DNA of 64,000 nt, from NCBI RefSeq assembly GCF_002156875.1, contig NZ_NCSY01000002.1, positions 186,001 through 250,000 on the forward strand, given 5' to 3'. How positions within the stretch are numbered: position 1 is the first letter of the stretch; the number at the start of each line of letters is the position of its first letter. A model generated the notes under the pieces. It saw only the letters and a program-made list of their open reading frames with translations, was not told the DNA's origin and did no database searches. Below are positions 15,946 through 25,600 of the stretch, one piece after another. This DNA comes from Bacillus sp. EAC. GTDB lineage: Bacteria; Bacillota; Bacilli; Bacillales; Bacillaceae_G. Both the position numbers and the translations under genes were made by a program.

Positions 15946-17194
15946 CCACACCTCTTGCTTTTTTCGATTGAACAAACACGCAATATAGAATAAGCGCAAG
16001 TATAATGAAAATAATTGATTTACTAATAAATGAAATCGATATTCCTATATATATACCGATAACAAGAGCTAAGAATGTAATAAATCCAACTATGATACCT
16101 GATTTTTCTTGGCGAGAGACTCCTTGGAATAATCGGATACATGAGTAGGCAAATAATAGTAGAATATCCGCAATTATATTAGCTAAATCATTTTGAACTC
16201 CTAAAATAGGAAGTAAGAAAATGAACATGAAAATCCAAAGATAACTTTTAATATGTTTAGCAGTTTTCCATTTTTGATAAATGATTTGAACTGCTAATAT
16301 AAGTAAAATTGCAATCATTACATTAAATAATGGAACTGCGATTGGCTTAAAAATGCCATATGAAAATTCATCTTGCATCTCACGGATTACACCATATGAT
16401 TCACCAACCATCGTGGTGATAAAGGTAGTTATCCATATGAATGGGGTAAAAAATGGTAATAATTTGTACTCAATAATGCCTCGCTCATTTAAATACCAAA
16501 ACAGAAACAACACAAGAATAATAGGAGTAATAAATTGACGATCTGTTATGGTCTCAAAAAATATGACAATTAAGTATCCCAGAAATGTATAATTAAAGCT
16601 TGCATTCCAGCTGTTTTTACAATTCTTTAAGAAGTAAACCGAACATAGTAATAATGGAATCTGAAGTAGAAAAACATATGTCATTTCGGTTTCTGCACTA
16701 TAGTATAGACTAAAAAATCCTATTCCCAAAAATAGATAATAAAACATATCGTGTTTTAAAAAATAGAAGTAAAAAAAAGCTAACATTGACCAGGTGATGA
16801 GAAAGATTGGACTTTTACTTGTAAATTGGTACATTTGTACAATTAGTATAAATGCAGCTGCATAACCGATGATATTTATAAAACTTAAACAATGTCCGAA
16901 CAACTCTTTCCCCTTTTGATAACTGACAAATGAAGCAGCATGGAAGAAAATCAACGTAACAAAAATAATGATTAATCTCACAGTTTGACTATATTCGTTC
17001 CAGTTACTACCAACAAGTGCAAGTATGGCAAACGCTACAAGTAAAGCAATTAAAAATGGAACGATATTCCCTAAAAATGATTGCTTCTCAGTTTTACCTT
17101 TATGGTTCTCGTATTCTAGTATTCGATTTACAGATTCATCATCCAGTAGGTCATGTTTACGCCATTCTTTGAGTTTTAAATCTAATTTATTCAT
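15932..17194 (-). CDS. DUF2157 polytopic membrane protein
   Basis: This 420-residue protein has a short N-terminal cytoplasmic domain (LKEWRKHDLLDDESVNRILEYE) followed by about twelve hydrophobic segments. The soluble start is the typical DUF2157 region. The distal end runs directly into the GDYXXLXY gene, with overlapping reading frames, so the two are made together. A G-rich site precedes the ATG. No catalytic motif or substrate is evident. Confidence 0.82.
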   Translation of the reverse strand: MNKLDLKLKEWRKHDLLDDESVNRILEYENHKGKTEKQSFLGNIVPFLIALLVAFAILALVGSNWNEYSQTVRLIIIFVTLIFFHAASFVSYQKGKELFGHCLSFINIIGYAAAFILIVQMYQFTSKSPIFLITWSMLAFFYFYFLKHDMFYYLFLGIGFFSLYYSAETEMTYVFLLQIPLLLCSVYFLKNCKNSWNASFNYTFLGYLIVIFFETITDRQFITPIILVLFLFWYLNERGIIEYKLLPFFTPFIWITTFITTMVGESYGVIREMQDEFSYGIFKPIAVPLFNVMIAILLILAVQIIYQKWKTAKHIKSYLWIFMFIFLLPILGVQNDLANIIADILLLFAYSCIRLFQGVSRQEKSGIIVGFITFLALVIGIYIGISISFISKSIIFIILALILYCVFVQSKKARGVDDEK

Positions 17195-17367
17195 TCGGCT
17201 ATGCCCCCTTTTTCACTAGTTTTCAACAACGTTGCTTACATTATTATTATAATTTACTAATGAAAATAATGTCTTCTTAATGTTATCATCTGAATAAATA
17301 TATCTTTTTCGATAAATAAATGCTTTAATCAAACGTTTGTTTAAGTCATAGGATTTATTTTTTAGGA

Positions 17368-17402
17368 CTAAAAAACATTGCTCCAAATACTGAAGCAATG
17401 TA
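17368..17402 (-). terminator. Terminator downstream of the DinB gene
   Basis: Leftward hairpin ACATTGCTTC, loop, GGAGCAATGT followed by TTTTT, 20 bases after the DinB-family stop. Confidence 0.8.
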
Positions 17403-17421
17403 AAAAAATTTCAATTATTAA

Positions 17422-17892
17422 TTAATCCCAAATAGTCGGGCGTTCTACTTTCATAGTCCTCATATAATCTAGTAATTGTCCAGTATGTATTGACTCATGA
17501 TACGCTATTCTTAACAACATATCTCCAAGTGATCGAATATAGCCTACATCAGAACGGTCTATTTTCACATTATCAAGGTCGTCTTCTTCAATTGACTTTA
17601 TATAGCTAATAAATTCATTTCGAAATGGTATTGATTGCTCCAAATCCTCATGAACAGTTGTAAAATCTCTTAGACTATACGGGTTTTCAGGATTCGAGAT
17701 ACTTCCCCTACACTTTAGCATTTGAAGATAAATATATTCACTTTCTAACACATGTCTAATCATCTCTGCACATGACATGGCTTCATCATCAGGTTTCCAA
17801 TCTAACATATTATTAGGTATCGAGTCCCAAACTTTAATACTTCTGCGTCTTATTTCTTCAAAGTTTAATAAAACTAAGTCGATTTGGTTCAT
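17422..17892 (-). CDS. DinB family four-helix protein
   Basis: This 156-residue protein belongs to the DinB/YfiT-like metal-dependent fold. It has AEMIRHVLESEYIY in the first half, with the first metal histidine, and the paired histidines YHESIHTGQLLDYM near the end. Relatives act as thiol transferases, but most DinB proteins are unassigned. GGAGG precedes the ATG. A single-gene unit with its own terminator. Another DinB-type protein is encoded at 61333. Confidence 0.85.
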   Translation of the reverse strand: MNQIDLVLLNFEEIRRRSIKVWDSIPNNMLDWKPDDEAMSCAEMIRHVLESEYIYLQMLKCRGSISNPENPYSLRDFTTVHEDLEQSIPFRNEFISYIKSIEEDDLDNVKIDRSDVGYIRSLGDMLLRIAYHESIHTGQLLDYMRTMKVERPTIWD

Positions 17893-18011
17893 TTTTCCCC
17901 CTCCTTATTATTAGTAAATTATACCATTTAATACATTTGATAGGAACTAGTGTTCTGTATTTATTCAATTTATTTTAACTAATATATTTATAATTGGCCA
18001 TTTTTCTAATT

Positions 18012-18041
18012 CAAGAAAAAACAGCCCTATCTCTAGGGCTG
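18012..18041 (-). terminator. Terminator of the yng operon
   Basis: CAGCCCTA and TAGGGCTG form a stem followed leftward by TTTTTTCTTG, just after the yngE stop. Confidence 0.85.
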
Positions 18042-18048
18042 CTAATGT

Positions 18049-19578
18049 TTATACTGGATATACACCATGTTTTTTCGTACTTGGCGTTTCATATGATTCT
18101 GAGTAGTAAGCAAACCGCTTAATTAACTCAGATCGTAGCTCTTCTGGTTGAATAACAACATCTACTACTAGTTCCGATGCTAAACGATAAATATCGATAT
18201 CCTCAGAGTATTCTTTACGTTTCTCTTGGATAAATGCAGCTTGCTCTTCTTTTGGTAAGCTTGCAATTTTATTTGCATATACTGCGTTTACTGCTGCTTC
18301 TGGGCCCATTACAGCAATTTGGGCAGATGGGAATGCAATCACACAATCTGTCTCAAATGCAGGGCCAGCCATTGCGTATAAACCTGCTCCGTATGCTTTA
18401 CGAACGATAACTGAAATTTTTGGTACAGTTGCGTTACTCATAGAATAAAGCATTTTTGCACCATGACGGATAATTCCTGCTCGCTCTACTTTTGTACCAA
18501 TCATAAACCCTGGTACATCCATCAAGAATAATAAAGGAATATGGTAGGCATCACATAAATTAATAAATTTTGCTGCTTTATCCGCAGAATCATGGAATAA
18601 TACGCCACCTTTTACCTTAGGTTGGTTAGCGACAATTCCAACGCTATGACCATCTATTCTAGCAAAACCAGTTACTAGCTCAGGTGCAAATAGCTTTTTA
18701 ATTTCAAAGAACGAATCTTCATCGACTACTCGATCAATAAATTCATAAATTGAAAATGGTACATTTTGATTGCTAGGGATAATTTCTGCCAATGACTTCT
18801 CTTTTTGCAGAGGATTTTTAGCCTCAACAACAGGAGATTGCTGTTTAAAATTTGTAGGTAAATAAGATAAATAATCTTTCAGTTTAGCAATCGCTTCTTC
18901 TTCAGATTCACATAGAACATCTCCACATCCAGAAACTGAGCAGTGCATTCTAGCTCCACCCATTTCCTCGAGTGTTACTTTTTCACCAATTACCATTTCA
19001 GCCATACGAGGAGATCCTAGGTACATTGAAGAGTTACCTTCAACCATAAACACTGCATCACAAAATGCAGGAATATAAGCTCCACCTGCCGCAGATGGAC
19101 CAAATAATAAACATACTTGAGGAACTTGCCCTGATAACTTGATTTGGTTATGGAAGATACGACCTGCCCCACGTCTACCTGGGAACATAAAAACTTGATC
19201 AGTAATACGTGCACCAGCAGAGTCCACTAAATATATGAGAGGACAAAGCATCTTTAAACATGTTTCTTGGATACGAATAATTTTCTCTACCGTTTTTTCA
19301 CCCCATGATCCTGCTTTTACAGTAGAATCATTTGCCATAACACAAACAGTACGACCATTAATTTTACCAATACCTGTAACAATTCCATCTGCTGGAAACT
19401 CGTCATTCATACAGTTGGCAAAAAAACCATCCTCTACAAAACTATCTTTATCTAAAAGCTGATTGATTCGCTCTCTAGCAAAGAGTTTTCCAATTTTCGC
19501 ATTGCTTTCGTGATATTTTTCTTTCCCACCAGAAAGTATTTGGTCTTTTCGAGCTTGGTAAGTTGCTTCGTTTTGCAT
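18049..19578 (-). CDS. yngE: Acyl-CoA carboxylase carboxyltransferase (methylcrotonyl-CoA type)
   Basis: This 509-residue biotin-dependent carboxyltransferase beta subunit transfers CO2 from carboxybiotin to an acyl-CoA. Crotonase-like signatures are present in both halves: the oxyanion regions LFGPSAAGGAYIPAFCD and AGLYAMAGPAFETD, and CoA-binding segments GGVLFHDSADKAAKFI. The length and the neighbours (isovaleryl-CoA dehydrogenase-like, enoyl hydratase, HMG-CoA lyase) favour 3-methylcrotonyl-CoA carboxylase, step four of leucine breakdown. Six bases after yngF. In B. subtilis this operon is expressed in the mother cell from sigma-E; no clear sigma-E promoter was found here. Confidence 0.9.
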   Translation of the reverse strand: MQNEATYQARKDQILSGGKEKYHESNAKIGKLFARERINQLLDKDSFVEDGFFANCMNDEFPADGIVTGIGKINGRTVCVMANDSTVKAGSWGEKTVEKIIRIQETCLKMLCPLIYLVDSAGARITDQVFMFPGRRGAGRIFHNQIKLSGQVPQVCLLFGPSAAGGAYIPAFCDAVFMVEGNSSMYLGSPRMAEMVIGEKVTLEEMGGARMHCSVSGCGDVLCESEEEAIAKLKDYLSYLPTNFKQQSPVVEAKNPLQKEKSLAEIIPSNQNVPFSIYEFIDRVVDEDSFFEIKKLFAPELVTGFARIDGHSVGIVANQPKVKGGVLFHDSADKAAKFINLCDAYHIPLLFLMDVPGFMIGTKVERAGIIRHGAKMLYSMSNATVPKISVIVRKAYGAGLYAMAGPAFETDCVIAFPSAQIAVMGPEAAVNAVYANKIASLPKEEQAAFIQEKRKEYSEDIDIYRLASELVVDVVIQPEELRSELIKRFAYYSESYETPSTKKHGVYPV

Positions 19579-19583
19579 TACGT

Positions 19584-20363
19584 TTACTCTCCTTTATATT
19601 GCGGTTTACGTTTTTCTTGAAAAGCAATTAAACCCTCCATACGATCAGTTGTATGTAGTAATGTTTCATATTCATACGTCTCTAATCTAAGCCCTAAGTC
19701 TAGTGGAAGATCGAAACCTCGTTGAATTGCTTTTTTTGCTGCACGTATAGCTAGAGGTCCTTTACTTGCTATCGTCTCACAAATTTCAAGTGCTTTATCT
19801 TGTAAATCTTCTATTTCAACAACTCGTTCTAAAATTCCATATTCATGCGCTTCAAGCGCATTTAGTCTTTTCGCTGTAAAAATTAATTCCTTCGCTTTTC
19901 CAATACCAATTAAGCGCGGAAGTCTTTGAGTACCACCAGCGCCTGGAATAATCGCCAACGAAGTTTCTGGCAAACCGACTAATGCTTCGTTATGGGCTAT
20001 TCGTAAATCACATGCTAAGGCAAGTTCAAGGCCACCACCTAGTGCAACTCCATTTATTGCTGCAATAGTAGGCATTGGTAATCTTTCAATTTTCTCAAAT
20101 AGTGTACCAATTTTTTCTACTGTATCTCGAGCTTCACTCTCTGTCATGCCTCTTCTTTCTTTTAAATCTGCACCACTACAGAAATAAGATGAGCCACTAC
20201 CAGTAAATAAAACAACTCGAACAGACGAAGTTTTCTTCAATTCATCCATTTCATTATGAAGAGCATCTAGTAACTCGCGCGATAATGAATTTGCTTGCTT
20301 TGTTCGATTTAGAGTAAAAATTCGAATATGACCGATATCATTCACTAGTAAAGATGATTCCAT
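19584..20363 (-). CDS. yngF: Enoyl-CoA hydratase (methylglutaconyl-CoA hydratase-like)
   Basis: This 259-residue crotonase-family enzyme has the oxyanion loop segments FCSGADLKER and GVALGGGLELALACDLRIA, plus the active-site stretch LPETSLAIIPGAGGTQRLPRLIG. In the leucine route it would hydrate 3-methylglutaconyl-CoA to HMG-CoA. It starts directly after the yngG stop codon with no gap, so translation is coupled. The family has wide specificity; the operon context makes the methylglutaconyl-CoA role likely. Confidence 0.9.
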   Translation of the reverse strand: MESSLLVNDIGHIRIFTLNRTKQANSLSRELLDALHNEMDELKKTSSVRVVLFTGSGSSYFCSGADLKERRGMTESEARDTVEKIGTLFEKIERLPMPTIAAINGVALGGGLELALACDLRIAHNEALVGLPETSLAIIPGAGGTQRLPRLIGIGKAKELIFTAKRLNALEAHEYGILERVVEIEDLQDKALEICETIASKGPLAIRAAKKAIQRGFDLPLDLGLRLETYEYETLLHTTDRMEGLIAFQEKRKPQYKGE

Positions 20364-21275
20364 TTAAATACTCTCCTTCGAACCATTCCATACGGAAAAT
20401 AATTTACTAACAGGTGTTAAATTCATTTGTTCAGCTATAAATGAGGTAGCGTTATGGAGTTTCTTTTCATCCACACCAGTTGAAATATCTAAACGGTGTA
20501 ATAAAGATACTACATCTTCAGTTGCTACGTTTCCACTTGCTCCAGGAGCATACGGGCAACCACCTAATCCACCATTTGATGAATCAAATCGCTCAATTCC
20601 AAATAAGAGAGAAGTATAAAGGTTTGCTACTGCACGCCCGTATGTATCATGAAAATGCATAGCAATCTGATCGACAGGGACTTCTCGTACTAGGTTTTCT
20701 AAGAAATCATTTACTTGTAATGGAGTAGCAATTCCAATCGTATCACCAAAAGAGATTTCATCTACACCACATTCGATTAATTCATTAGCCATCTTTATTA
20801 CTTTCATAGAATCAACATTTCCTTCATAAGGACAACCAAACACAGTTGAAATATAAGCTCTCGTTGATTTTTTTTGATTCTTACATTCTGTTATCATACT
20901 GCGAATATCGTTCATAGAATGTTCGATATTCGCATTTTTATTTTTCATATTATGCGTTTCACTAGCAGACAAAAAGAAATTAATTTCATCTGCATTTCCC
21001 TCAAACGCACTTATTAACCCTCTTTTATTTGGTACAAGAGCTGCATAAGTAACCCCATCTTTTTTCTTAAGTTTTGAAAACAGATCTACGGAGTCACTTA
21101 ATTGAGGAATCCAGTCTGGCCTTACAAAAGAAGAAACTTCGATATAAGAAAGACCACTTTCAACTAATAATTCAATCCATTCTAGCTTCTTTTCAGTTGA
21201 AACAAACTGTTTTTCATTTTGTAACCCATCACGTGGACCGACTTCTCTTAAAACGACTGATCGAGGTAGCTTCAT
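20364..21275 (-). CDS. yngG: Hydroxymethylglutaryl-CoA lyase
   Basis: This 303-residue aldolase-type TIM barrel starts with LREVGPRDGLQNEKQFV, the HMG-CoA lyase signature with catalytic R and D. Metal ligands lie in MAMHFHDTYGRA-type sequence (here AMHFHDTYGRA). The catalytic cysteine loop GLGGCPYAPGASGN is intact. It cleaves HMG-CoA to acetyl-CoA and acetoacetate, the last step of leucine breakdown. It begins 11 bases after the biotin carrier gene. Confidence 0.92.
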   Translation of the reverse strand: MKLPRSVVLREVGPRDGLQNEKQFVSTEKKLEWIELLVESGLSYIEVSSFVRPDWIPQLSDSVDLFSKLKKKDGVTYAALVPNKRGLISAFEGNADEINFFLSASETHNMKNKNANIEHSMNDIRSMITECKNQKKSTRAYISTVFGCPYEGNVDSMKVIKMANELIECGVDEISFGDTIGIATPLQVNDFLENLVREVPVDQIAMHFHDTYGRAVANLYTSLLFGIERFDSSNGGLGGCPYAPGASGNVATEDVVSLLHRLDISTGVDEKKLHNATSFIAEQMNLTPVSKLFSVWNGSKESI

Positions 21276-21286
21276 TATGTTTGCTC

Positions 21287-21508
21287 CTAACCTAGTTTTT
21301 CAACTTGGATTAATGTATCGCCTTCATTGACGAAATCGCCTTCTTGGACGAATACATTTACAACCTTACATTTATATGGAGTTGCATGTGGAATTTCCAT
21401 TTTCATAGATTCTAAGATTACATATTCATGATCAATACTAATCTCGTCCCCTACAGAAACTAATAATTTCCAAACGCTACCAGCCATCATTGCAGTTAAA
21501 TTTTCCAT
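21287..21508 (-). CDS. yngHB: Biotin/lipoyl attachment protein (carboxylase carrier)
   Basis: This is a 73-residue biotinyl domain with the biotinylation motif ESMKMEIPH; the second K is modified. It carries carboxybiotin between the biotin carboxylase (yngH) and carboxyltransferase (yngE). In many bacteria this domain is fused to the carboxylase; here, as in B. subtilis, it is a separate small gene 10 bases after yngH. The bioY uptake gene in this window supplies its cofactor. Confidence 0.9.
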   Translation of the reverse strand: MENLTAMMAGSVWKLLVSVGDEISIDHEYVILESMKMEIPHATPYKCKVVNVFVQEGDFVNEGDTLIQVEKLG

Positions 21509-21518
21509 TATATAATCC

Positions 21519-22859
21519 TCACTTCACTTTTTGATATTCATTAATAAAATTAGTTGCGTAGTTGCCTTCTTGGAATGAATTCGTTGAAAGAATATCAATC
21601 AGAAACGGTACATTCGTTTTAATTCCTTCGATCTGTACGTTTGAAAGATATGTATGCAGTTTATGAACTGCTTCTTTTCTAGAATTTGCTGTTACGATTA
21701 CTTTTGCTAGAAGTGGGTCATAAAATGGTGATACCACCCAACCATCATATAGATGTGTATCTACTCGCACACCATCTACTTCAGGGAAATTACAGTGTTG
21801 AACTGTTCCAGGAGATGGGAAGAATGTTTTAGGGTCTTCCGCATAGACTCTTACTTCAATGGAATGTCCTTTCATCTCTACATGATGCGGACGAATTGGA
21901 AGGATTTCACCAAATGTAATACGGAATTGCCATTCTACTAAGTCAATACCTGTAATTCCTTCAGTTACTCCATGTTCAACTTGTAACCTCGTGTTCATTT
22001 CTAAGAAGTAAATATTCTCGTTTTCATCAACTAAAAATTCGATTGTACCTACATTTACATATTTCATTTTATTTGCAATTGTAAGTGAATAGTCTTCAAG
22101 CTTTTTTCGGCCTCTTTCGGATAGGAAAGGTGATGGTGCCTCTTCAACTACTTTTTGATTTCTTCTTTGAATCGAGCAGTCCCTTTCAAATAAGAACACA
22201 ACGTTTCCAAGAGAATCAGCAGCAATTTGTGCTTCAATATGTCTTGGTTTTAAAATTGCTTTTTCAATAAACACATCATCATTTGCAAAAAATTGTAGAG
22301 CTCTTGTTTGTGTTGTTAAAAATTCTTTCTCAAGTTGCTGTTCATCTTCTATTAATTTCATTCCTATTCCGCCACCGCCACTTGAGGCTTTCAACATAAC
22401 AGGATAGCCAATTTGAGAAGCAATTTCTTTTGCTTCCTCAACTGATTGAATTGGGTGTGAATTACCTTTAATAACAGGAATATTTAATTCTTCCATGATT
22501 TGTCTTGCTCTAATTTTTTCGCCCATCATTTCTAAATGTTCAGGCTTCGGCCCAACAAATAAAATTCCTGCTTCTTTACACTTTTTAGCAAAATCGCTAT
22601 TTTCGGATAGGAAGCCGTACCCCGGATGAATTGCTGTTACATTATTCTCTTTTGCAATTTGAATAATTAAATCACCATTTAAATAAGTATCCTTTGTATG
22701 ATTCCCTTTAAGAGGGAATGCTTCGTCACTTAACTTAACGTGCAAACTTTCCTTGTCAGCATCTGAATAGACTGAAACAGTTTGATAACGAAGCTTTTTA
22801 CAAGTTTGGATAATTCGACATGCGATTTCCCCACGGTTTGCAATAAGTATCTTAATCAT
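21519..22859 (-). CDS. yngH: Biotin carboxylase subunit of acyl-CoA carboxylase
   Basis: This ~446-residue ATP-grasp enzyme begins IKILIANRGEIACRIIQTCKKL and has the glycine-rich loop SSGGGGIGMKLI, the catalytic EMNTRLQVEHGVTE and the C-terminal BC domain. It carboxylates the biotin on YngHB using ATP and bicarbonate. I chose ATG 22859 because AAGGAG lies upstream and the family starts here; the extra seven codons to 22880 overlap yngJ. Forms the methylcrotonyl-CoA carboxylase with yngHB and yngE. Confidence 0.92.
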   Translation of the reverse strand: MIKILIANRGEIACRIIQTCKKLRYQTVSVYSDADKESLHVKLSDEAFPLKGNHTKDTYLNGDLIIQIAKENNVTAIHPGYGFLSENSDFAKKCKEAGILFVGPKPEHLEMMGEKIRARQIMEELNIPVIKGNSHPIQSVEEAKEIASQIGYPVMLKASSGGGGIGMKLIEDEQQLEKEFLTTQTRALQFFANDDVFIEKAILKPRHIEAQIAADSLGNVVFLFERDCSIQRRNQKVVEEAPSPFLSERGRKKLEDYSLTIANKMKYVNVGTIEFLVDENENIYFLEMNTRLQVEHGVTEGITGIDLVEWQFRITFGEILPIRPHHVEMKGHSIEVRVYAEDPKTFFPSPGTVQHCNFPEVDGVRVDTHLYDGWVVSPFYDPLLAKVIVTANSRKEAVHKLHTYLSNVQIEGIKTNVPFLIDILSTNSFQEGNYATNFINEYQKVK

Positions 22860-22870
22860 ATTCTCGCTCC

Positions 22871-24016
22871 TTATCGGCATCCTAATTGACGTGCGATTAC
22901 CATACGTTGAATTTCAGATGTTCCTTCACCAATTTCAAGCAACTTCGCATCACGAACTAATCGTTCAATTCCATATTCCTTCATGTAGCCATATCCACCA
23001 TGGATTTGTAATGATTCATTCGCAATTTTGGAAGCGATTTCAGAAGCGTATAACTTTGCGAACGCCGCTTCTTTCGTAAAAGGTTTTCCATTATCTTTTA
23101 ACCATGCAGCTTTGTGTACCATATTTCGAGCTAGTTCAATTCCCATCGCCATATCAGCTAATTTAAACTGAATTGCTTGGAAACTTGAAAGAGGTTGTTT
23201 GAATTGTTTACGTTCTTTCGCATAAGCCAATGCTTTATCAAACGCTTTTTGAGCAATACCAACTGCAAGAGCTGCAATTGAAATACGTCCACCATCTAAT
23301 GTATATAAAAATTGGCCAAATCCTTTATCTGGATTACCTAAGATATTTTCTTTTGGAACTCTTACCTCATTTAAGACAATTTGAGTTGTATTTGAAGCAC
23401 GAACGCCCATTTTGTCATAAGGATCTGTAATTGTTAATCCTTCAGAATCCGTAGGTACGATAAATGCGCATATATTTTTCTTTCCATTTGCATCAATTGA
23501 AGTATAAGCTGTAACAATAATTGTATTTGCATACCCCGCATTTGTAATCCAGCACTTTTCTCCTGTAATCACATACTCATCGCCTTCTAAAACAGCTTTT
23601 GTTTGCGTTCCACCTGCATCCGATCCTGCATTAGGTTCTGTTAAACCAAAAGCGCCAAGTGTTTTACCTTCTGCCATTGGAACTAAGTACTTTTTCTTTT
23701 GTTCTTCTGTACCAAAATAGTAAATTGGAGAAGCACCTAGTGAACATGTTGCAGCAAAACTTAAACCAGTACCACCACATGCGCGCCCGATTTCTTCTAC
23801 AGCTAATGCATAACTAATAGTATCGCCGCCACTACCGCCGTACTCTTCAGGGAATGGAATACCTAATAAACCTAATTCACCCATTTTTTTGAAAGTTTCA
23901 ATTGGAAATCTGCTATCACGATCAAGTTCCTCTGCAAAAGGCTCAATTTCTTTCGCTGCGAAATCTCGTACCATTTCTTGAATCATTTGCTGTTCTTTAG
24001 ATAATAAAAAATCCAT
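22871..24016 (-). CDS. yngJ: Acyl-CoA dehydrogenase (isovaleryl-CoA type)
   Basis: This 381-residue flavoenzyme has the three acyl-CoA dehydrogenase domains. Visible signatures are GAFGLTEPNAGSDAGGTQTKA and the C-terminal QIHGGYGYMKEYGIERLVRDAKLLEIGEGTSEIQ. It oxidises acyl-CoA using FAD, probably isovaleryl-CoA given the neighbours. AAGGAGAG precedes the ATG. It is the first gene of the yngJ-H-HB-G-F-E operon; the acyl-CoA synthetase yngI that lies between yngH and yngJ in B. subtilis is absent. Confidence 0.9.
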   Translation of the reverse strand: MDFLLSKEQQMIQEMVRDFAAKEIEPFAEELDRDSRFPIETFKKMGELGLLGIPFPEEYGGSGGDTISYALAVEEIGRACGGTGLSFAATCSLGASPIYYFGTEEQKKKYLVPMAEGKTLGAFGLTEPNAGSDAGGTQTKAVLEGDEYVITGEKCWITNAGYANTIIVTAYTSIDANGKKNICAFIVPTDSEGLTITDPYDKMGVRASNTTQIVLNEVRVPKENILGNPDKGFGQFLYTLDGGRISIAALAVGIAQKAFDKALAYAKERKQFKQPLSSFQAIQFKLADMAMGIELARNMVHKAAWLKDNGKPFTKEAAFAKLYASEIASKIANESLQIHGGYGYMKEYGIERLVRDAKLLEIGEGTSEIQRMVIARQLGCR

Positions 24017-24251
24017 GTGTTAGTCACTCTCCTTCTAATATTAAGGTACGTCTTAAGAAACGTAAGAATGTCTCCAACTGTAAGAATTATCAGTGGAGTG
24101 GTTTCATTTTTATATTAAAAAATAACATAGTCTTACAATTAATAATATTCGATATTTTCTGCCGTTTACCTCTTTTCAAAAAAACCCTATTTTCGACTCT
24201 TTTCGACAATATCCTGATATTTGATACAGATCGTTAACCAAAAACAAAATA

Positions 24252-24285
24252 AAAAAGCATAACTTCTTGTTCGAAGTTATGCTTT
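24252..24285 (-). terminator. Terminator of the oxidoreductase gene
   Basis: AGCATAACTTC and GAAGTTATGCT form an eleven-base stem followed leftward by TTTTTTATTTTG. Confidence 0.85.
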
Positions 24286-24298
24286 TATCCTTATTTCT

Positions 24299-25279
24299 TT
24301 ATCTAATTACATCTAATAAAATCTTCCCTGTACTTCGTCTACTTTCTATTAATCTATGTGCATTAGCTACCTCTTCTATTGGAAACTGGTGACCTATTTT
24401 AATTGTAAGAAGTCGCTCTTCTAGTAATCGAAAGACATGTTTTGCTGTTTCATTTAAAATTTCAGGACGTTCCTTTCTAGTTGTCCCTAGGCTAAACCCA
24501 AGAATTGAGCGACAACTTGAATGTAATTCACTAGTTTTAAAATTGCCTTTTTCTCCGCTAGAATTTCCAAAATGAACTAATCTACCATAATGTGCTAAAC
24601 AATTCATGCTTTGCTCAGAAATTTTACCAGCAACTGAGTCCAATATTATATTTACCCCTTTACCATCTGTAATTTGGTTTACCTTTTCAGCAAAGTTTTC
24701 GCTTTCATAACAAATTACATGATCTGCTCCAGCATCTAAGGCAAAAGATTTTTTTAGTTCACTTCCCACTGTTCCAATTATTTTACTTGCACCTAATATC
24801 TTTGCCATTTGAATAGCTGTTGTTCCTACTCCACCTGCCGCCGAATGTATAAGGACCGTTTCGCCTTGTTCAATTCTTGCTAAATCCGCTAAAAGTTTAT
24901 ACGAAAGAAAAGATACAGTTAGACAAGCTGCAGCATTATCAAAATTAACTGCTTCAGGTAAGGCATATGTTAGATTTGCATTTGCTACTACATATTCCGC
25001 ATATGAACCACCTATAGGAAAAGCTGCCACTCTTTGACCAATCTTTAAATGCTTAACTTCAGATCCGACTGCTTCTATAGTACCAGCGCAATCGAGTCCA
25101 GGAATAAATGGAAATTGCCCTTCACCTTTTTTTCCGTACCTAGACTTTACATCTGCAAAGTTCACACTAGCTTTCACTACTTTAATTAATACTTGTTTTG
25201 CACTAATAGTAGGTATCTCTAAATCTACATATTTTAGAACTTCGGGTTTACCGAACTCTGTTACAACAATCGCCTTCAC
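24299..25279 (-). CDS. NADPH:quinone oxidoreductase, zinc-independent MDR family
   Basis: This 326-residue medium-chain dehydrogenase/reductase has the GroES-like start KAIVVTEFGKPEVLKYVDL and the NADPH-binding loop SAAGGVGTTAIQMAKILGA. There are no structural zinc cysteines, which places it with quinone oxidoreductases (QOR). It also has the family stretch FIPGLDCAGTIEAVGSEV. I start it at GTG 25279, which has GGGGTGA at good spacing and gives the family start; GTG 25288 is an alternative. Single-gene unit with its own terminator. Confidence 0.85.
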   Translation of the reverse strand: MKAIVVTEFGKPEVLKYVDLEIPTISAKQVLIKVVKASVNFADVKSRYGKKGEGQFPFIPGLDCAGTIEAVGSEVKHLKIGQRVAAFPIGGSYAEYVVANANLTYALPEAVNFDNAAACLTVSFLSYKLLADLARIEQGETVLIHSAAGGVGTTAIQMAKILGASKIIGTVGSELKKSFALDAGADHVICYESENFAEKVNQITDGKGVNIILDSVAGKISEQSMNCLAHYGRLVHFGNSSGEKGNFKTSELHSSCRSILGFSLGTTRKERPEILNETAKHVFRLLEERLLTIKIGHQFPIEEVANAHRLIESRRSTGKILLDVIR

Positions 25280-25419
25280 ATCACTCACCCCAACATAAAC
25301 TATTTAATTCAATCTTATCGTTAAAATGATTTATAGAATAATATTGATTCTTTATGTGTACCAATAAGCAAAACTTATGTGATACATTTCAAAATATCAT
25401 TATTAAAATGTAGTTCGTC

Positions 25420-25540
25420 GATTTCCACTCCAGGACGTCGTGGTATTAGCATGCCTACCTTTTCGACCACTGTGAGGTCTCATCTGTCCCGCTATTCCCA
25501 CAGGAGTCTCGCATCTTTCGTTCCAAGCACCTTCTTTATT
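25420..25540 (+). repeat. Dispersed repeat copy, internal-variant type
   Basis: It starts GATTTCCACTCCAGGACG and ends CGCATCTTTCGTTCCAA. Its middle has GTGGTATTAGCATGCC and GACCACTGTGAGG, a variant interior shared only with the copy at 51883-52167. The left outer part is not recognisable. The repeat appears to have displaced the 5' part of the gene fragment that follows. Confidence 0.75.
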
Positions 25541-25600
25541 TATAGTATGTTTTTAAAGCTGTATGTTAGTAATACTTCCCTTTGTTTACATGTACAACTA

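Noticed and set aside
17216-17398. 60-codon leftward frame between the DinB and DUF2157 genes
   Set aside because: It overlaps the DinB terminator, has no ribosome binding site and is low-complexity AT-rich sequence.
17422-17892. SOS-induced DinB DNA polymerase
   Set aside because: This is the DinB/YfiT four-helix fold, unrelated to DNA polymerase IV, which shares the name.
25379-25600. Rightward reading frame upstream of the VOC gene
   Set aside because: It runs through the dispersed repeat and similar frames appear in other repeat copies; only the last 40 codons look protein-like.
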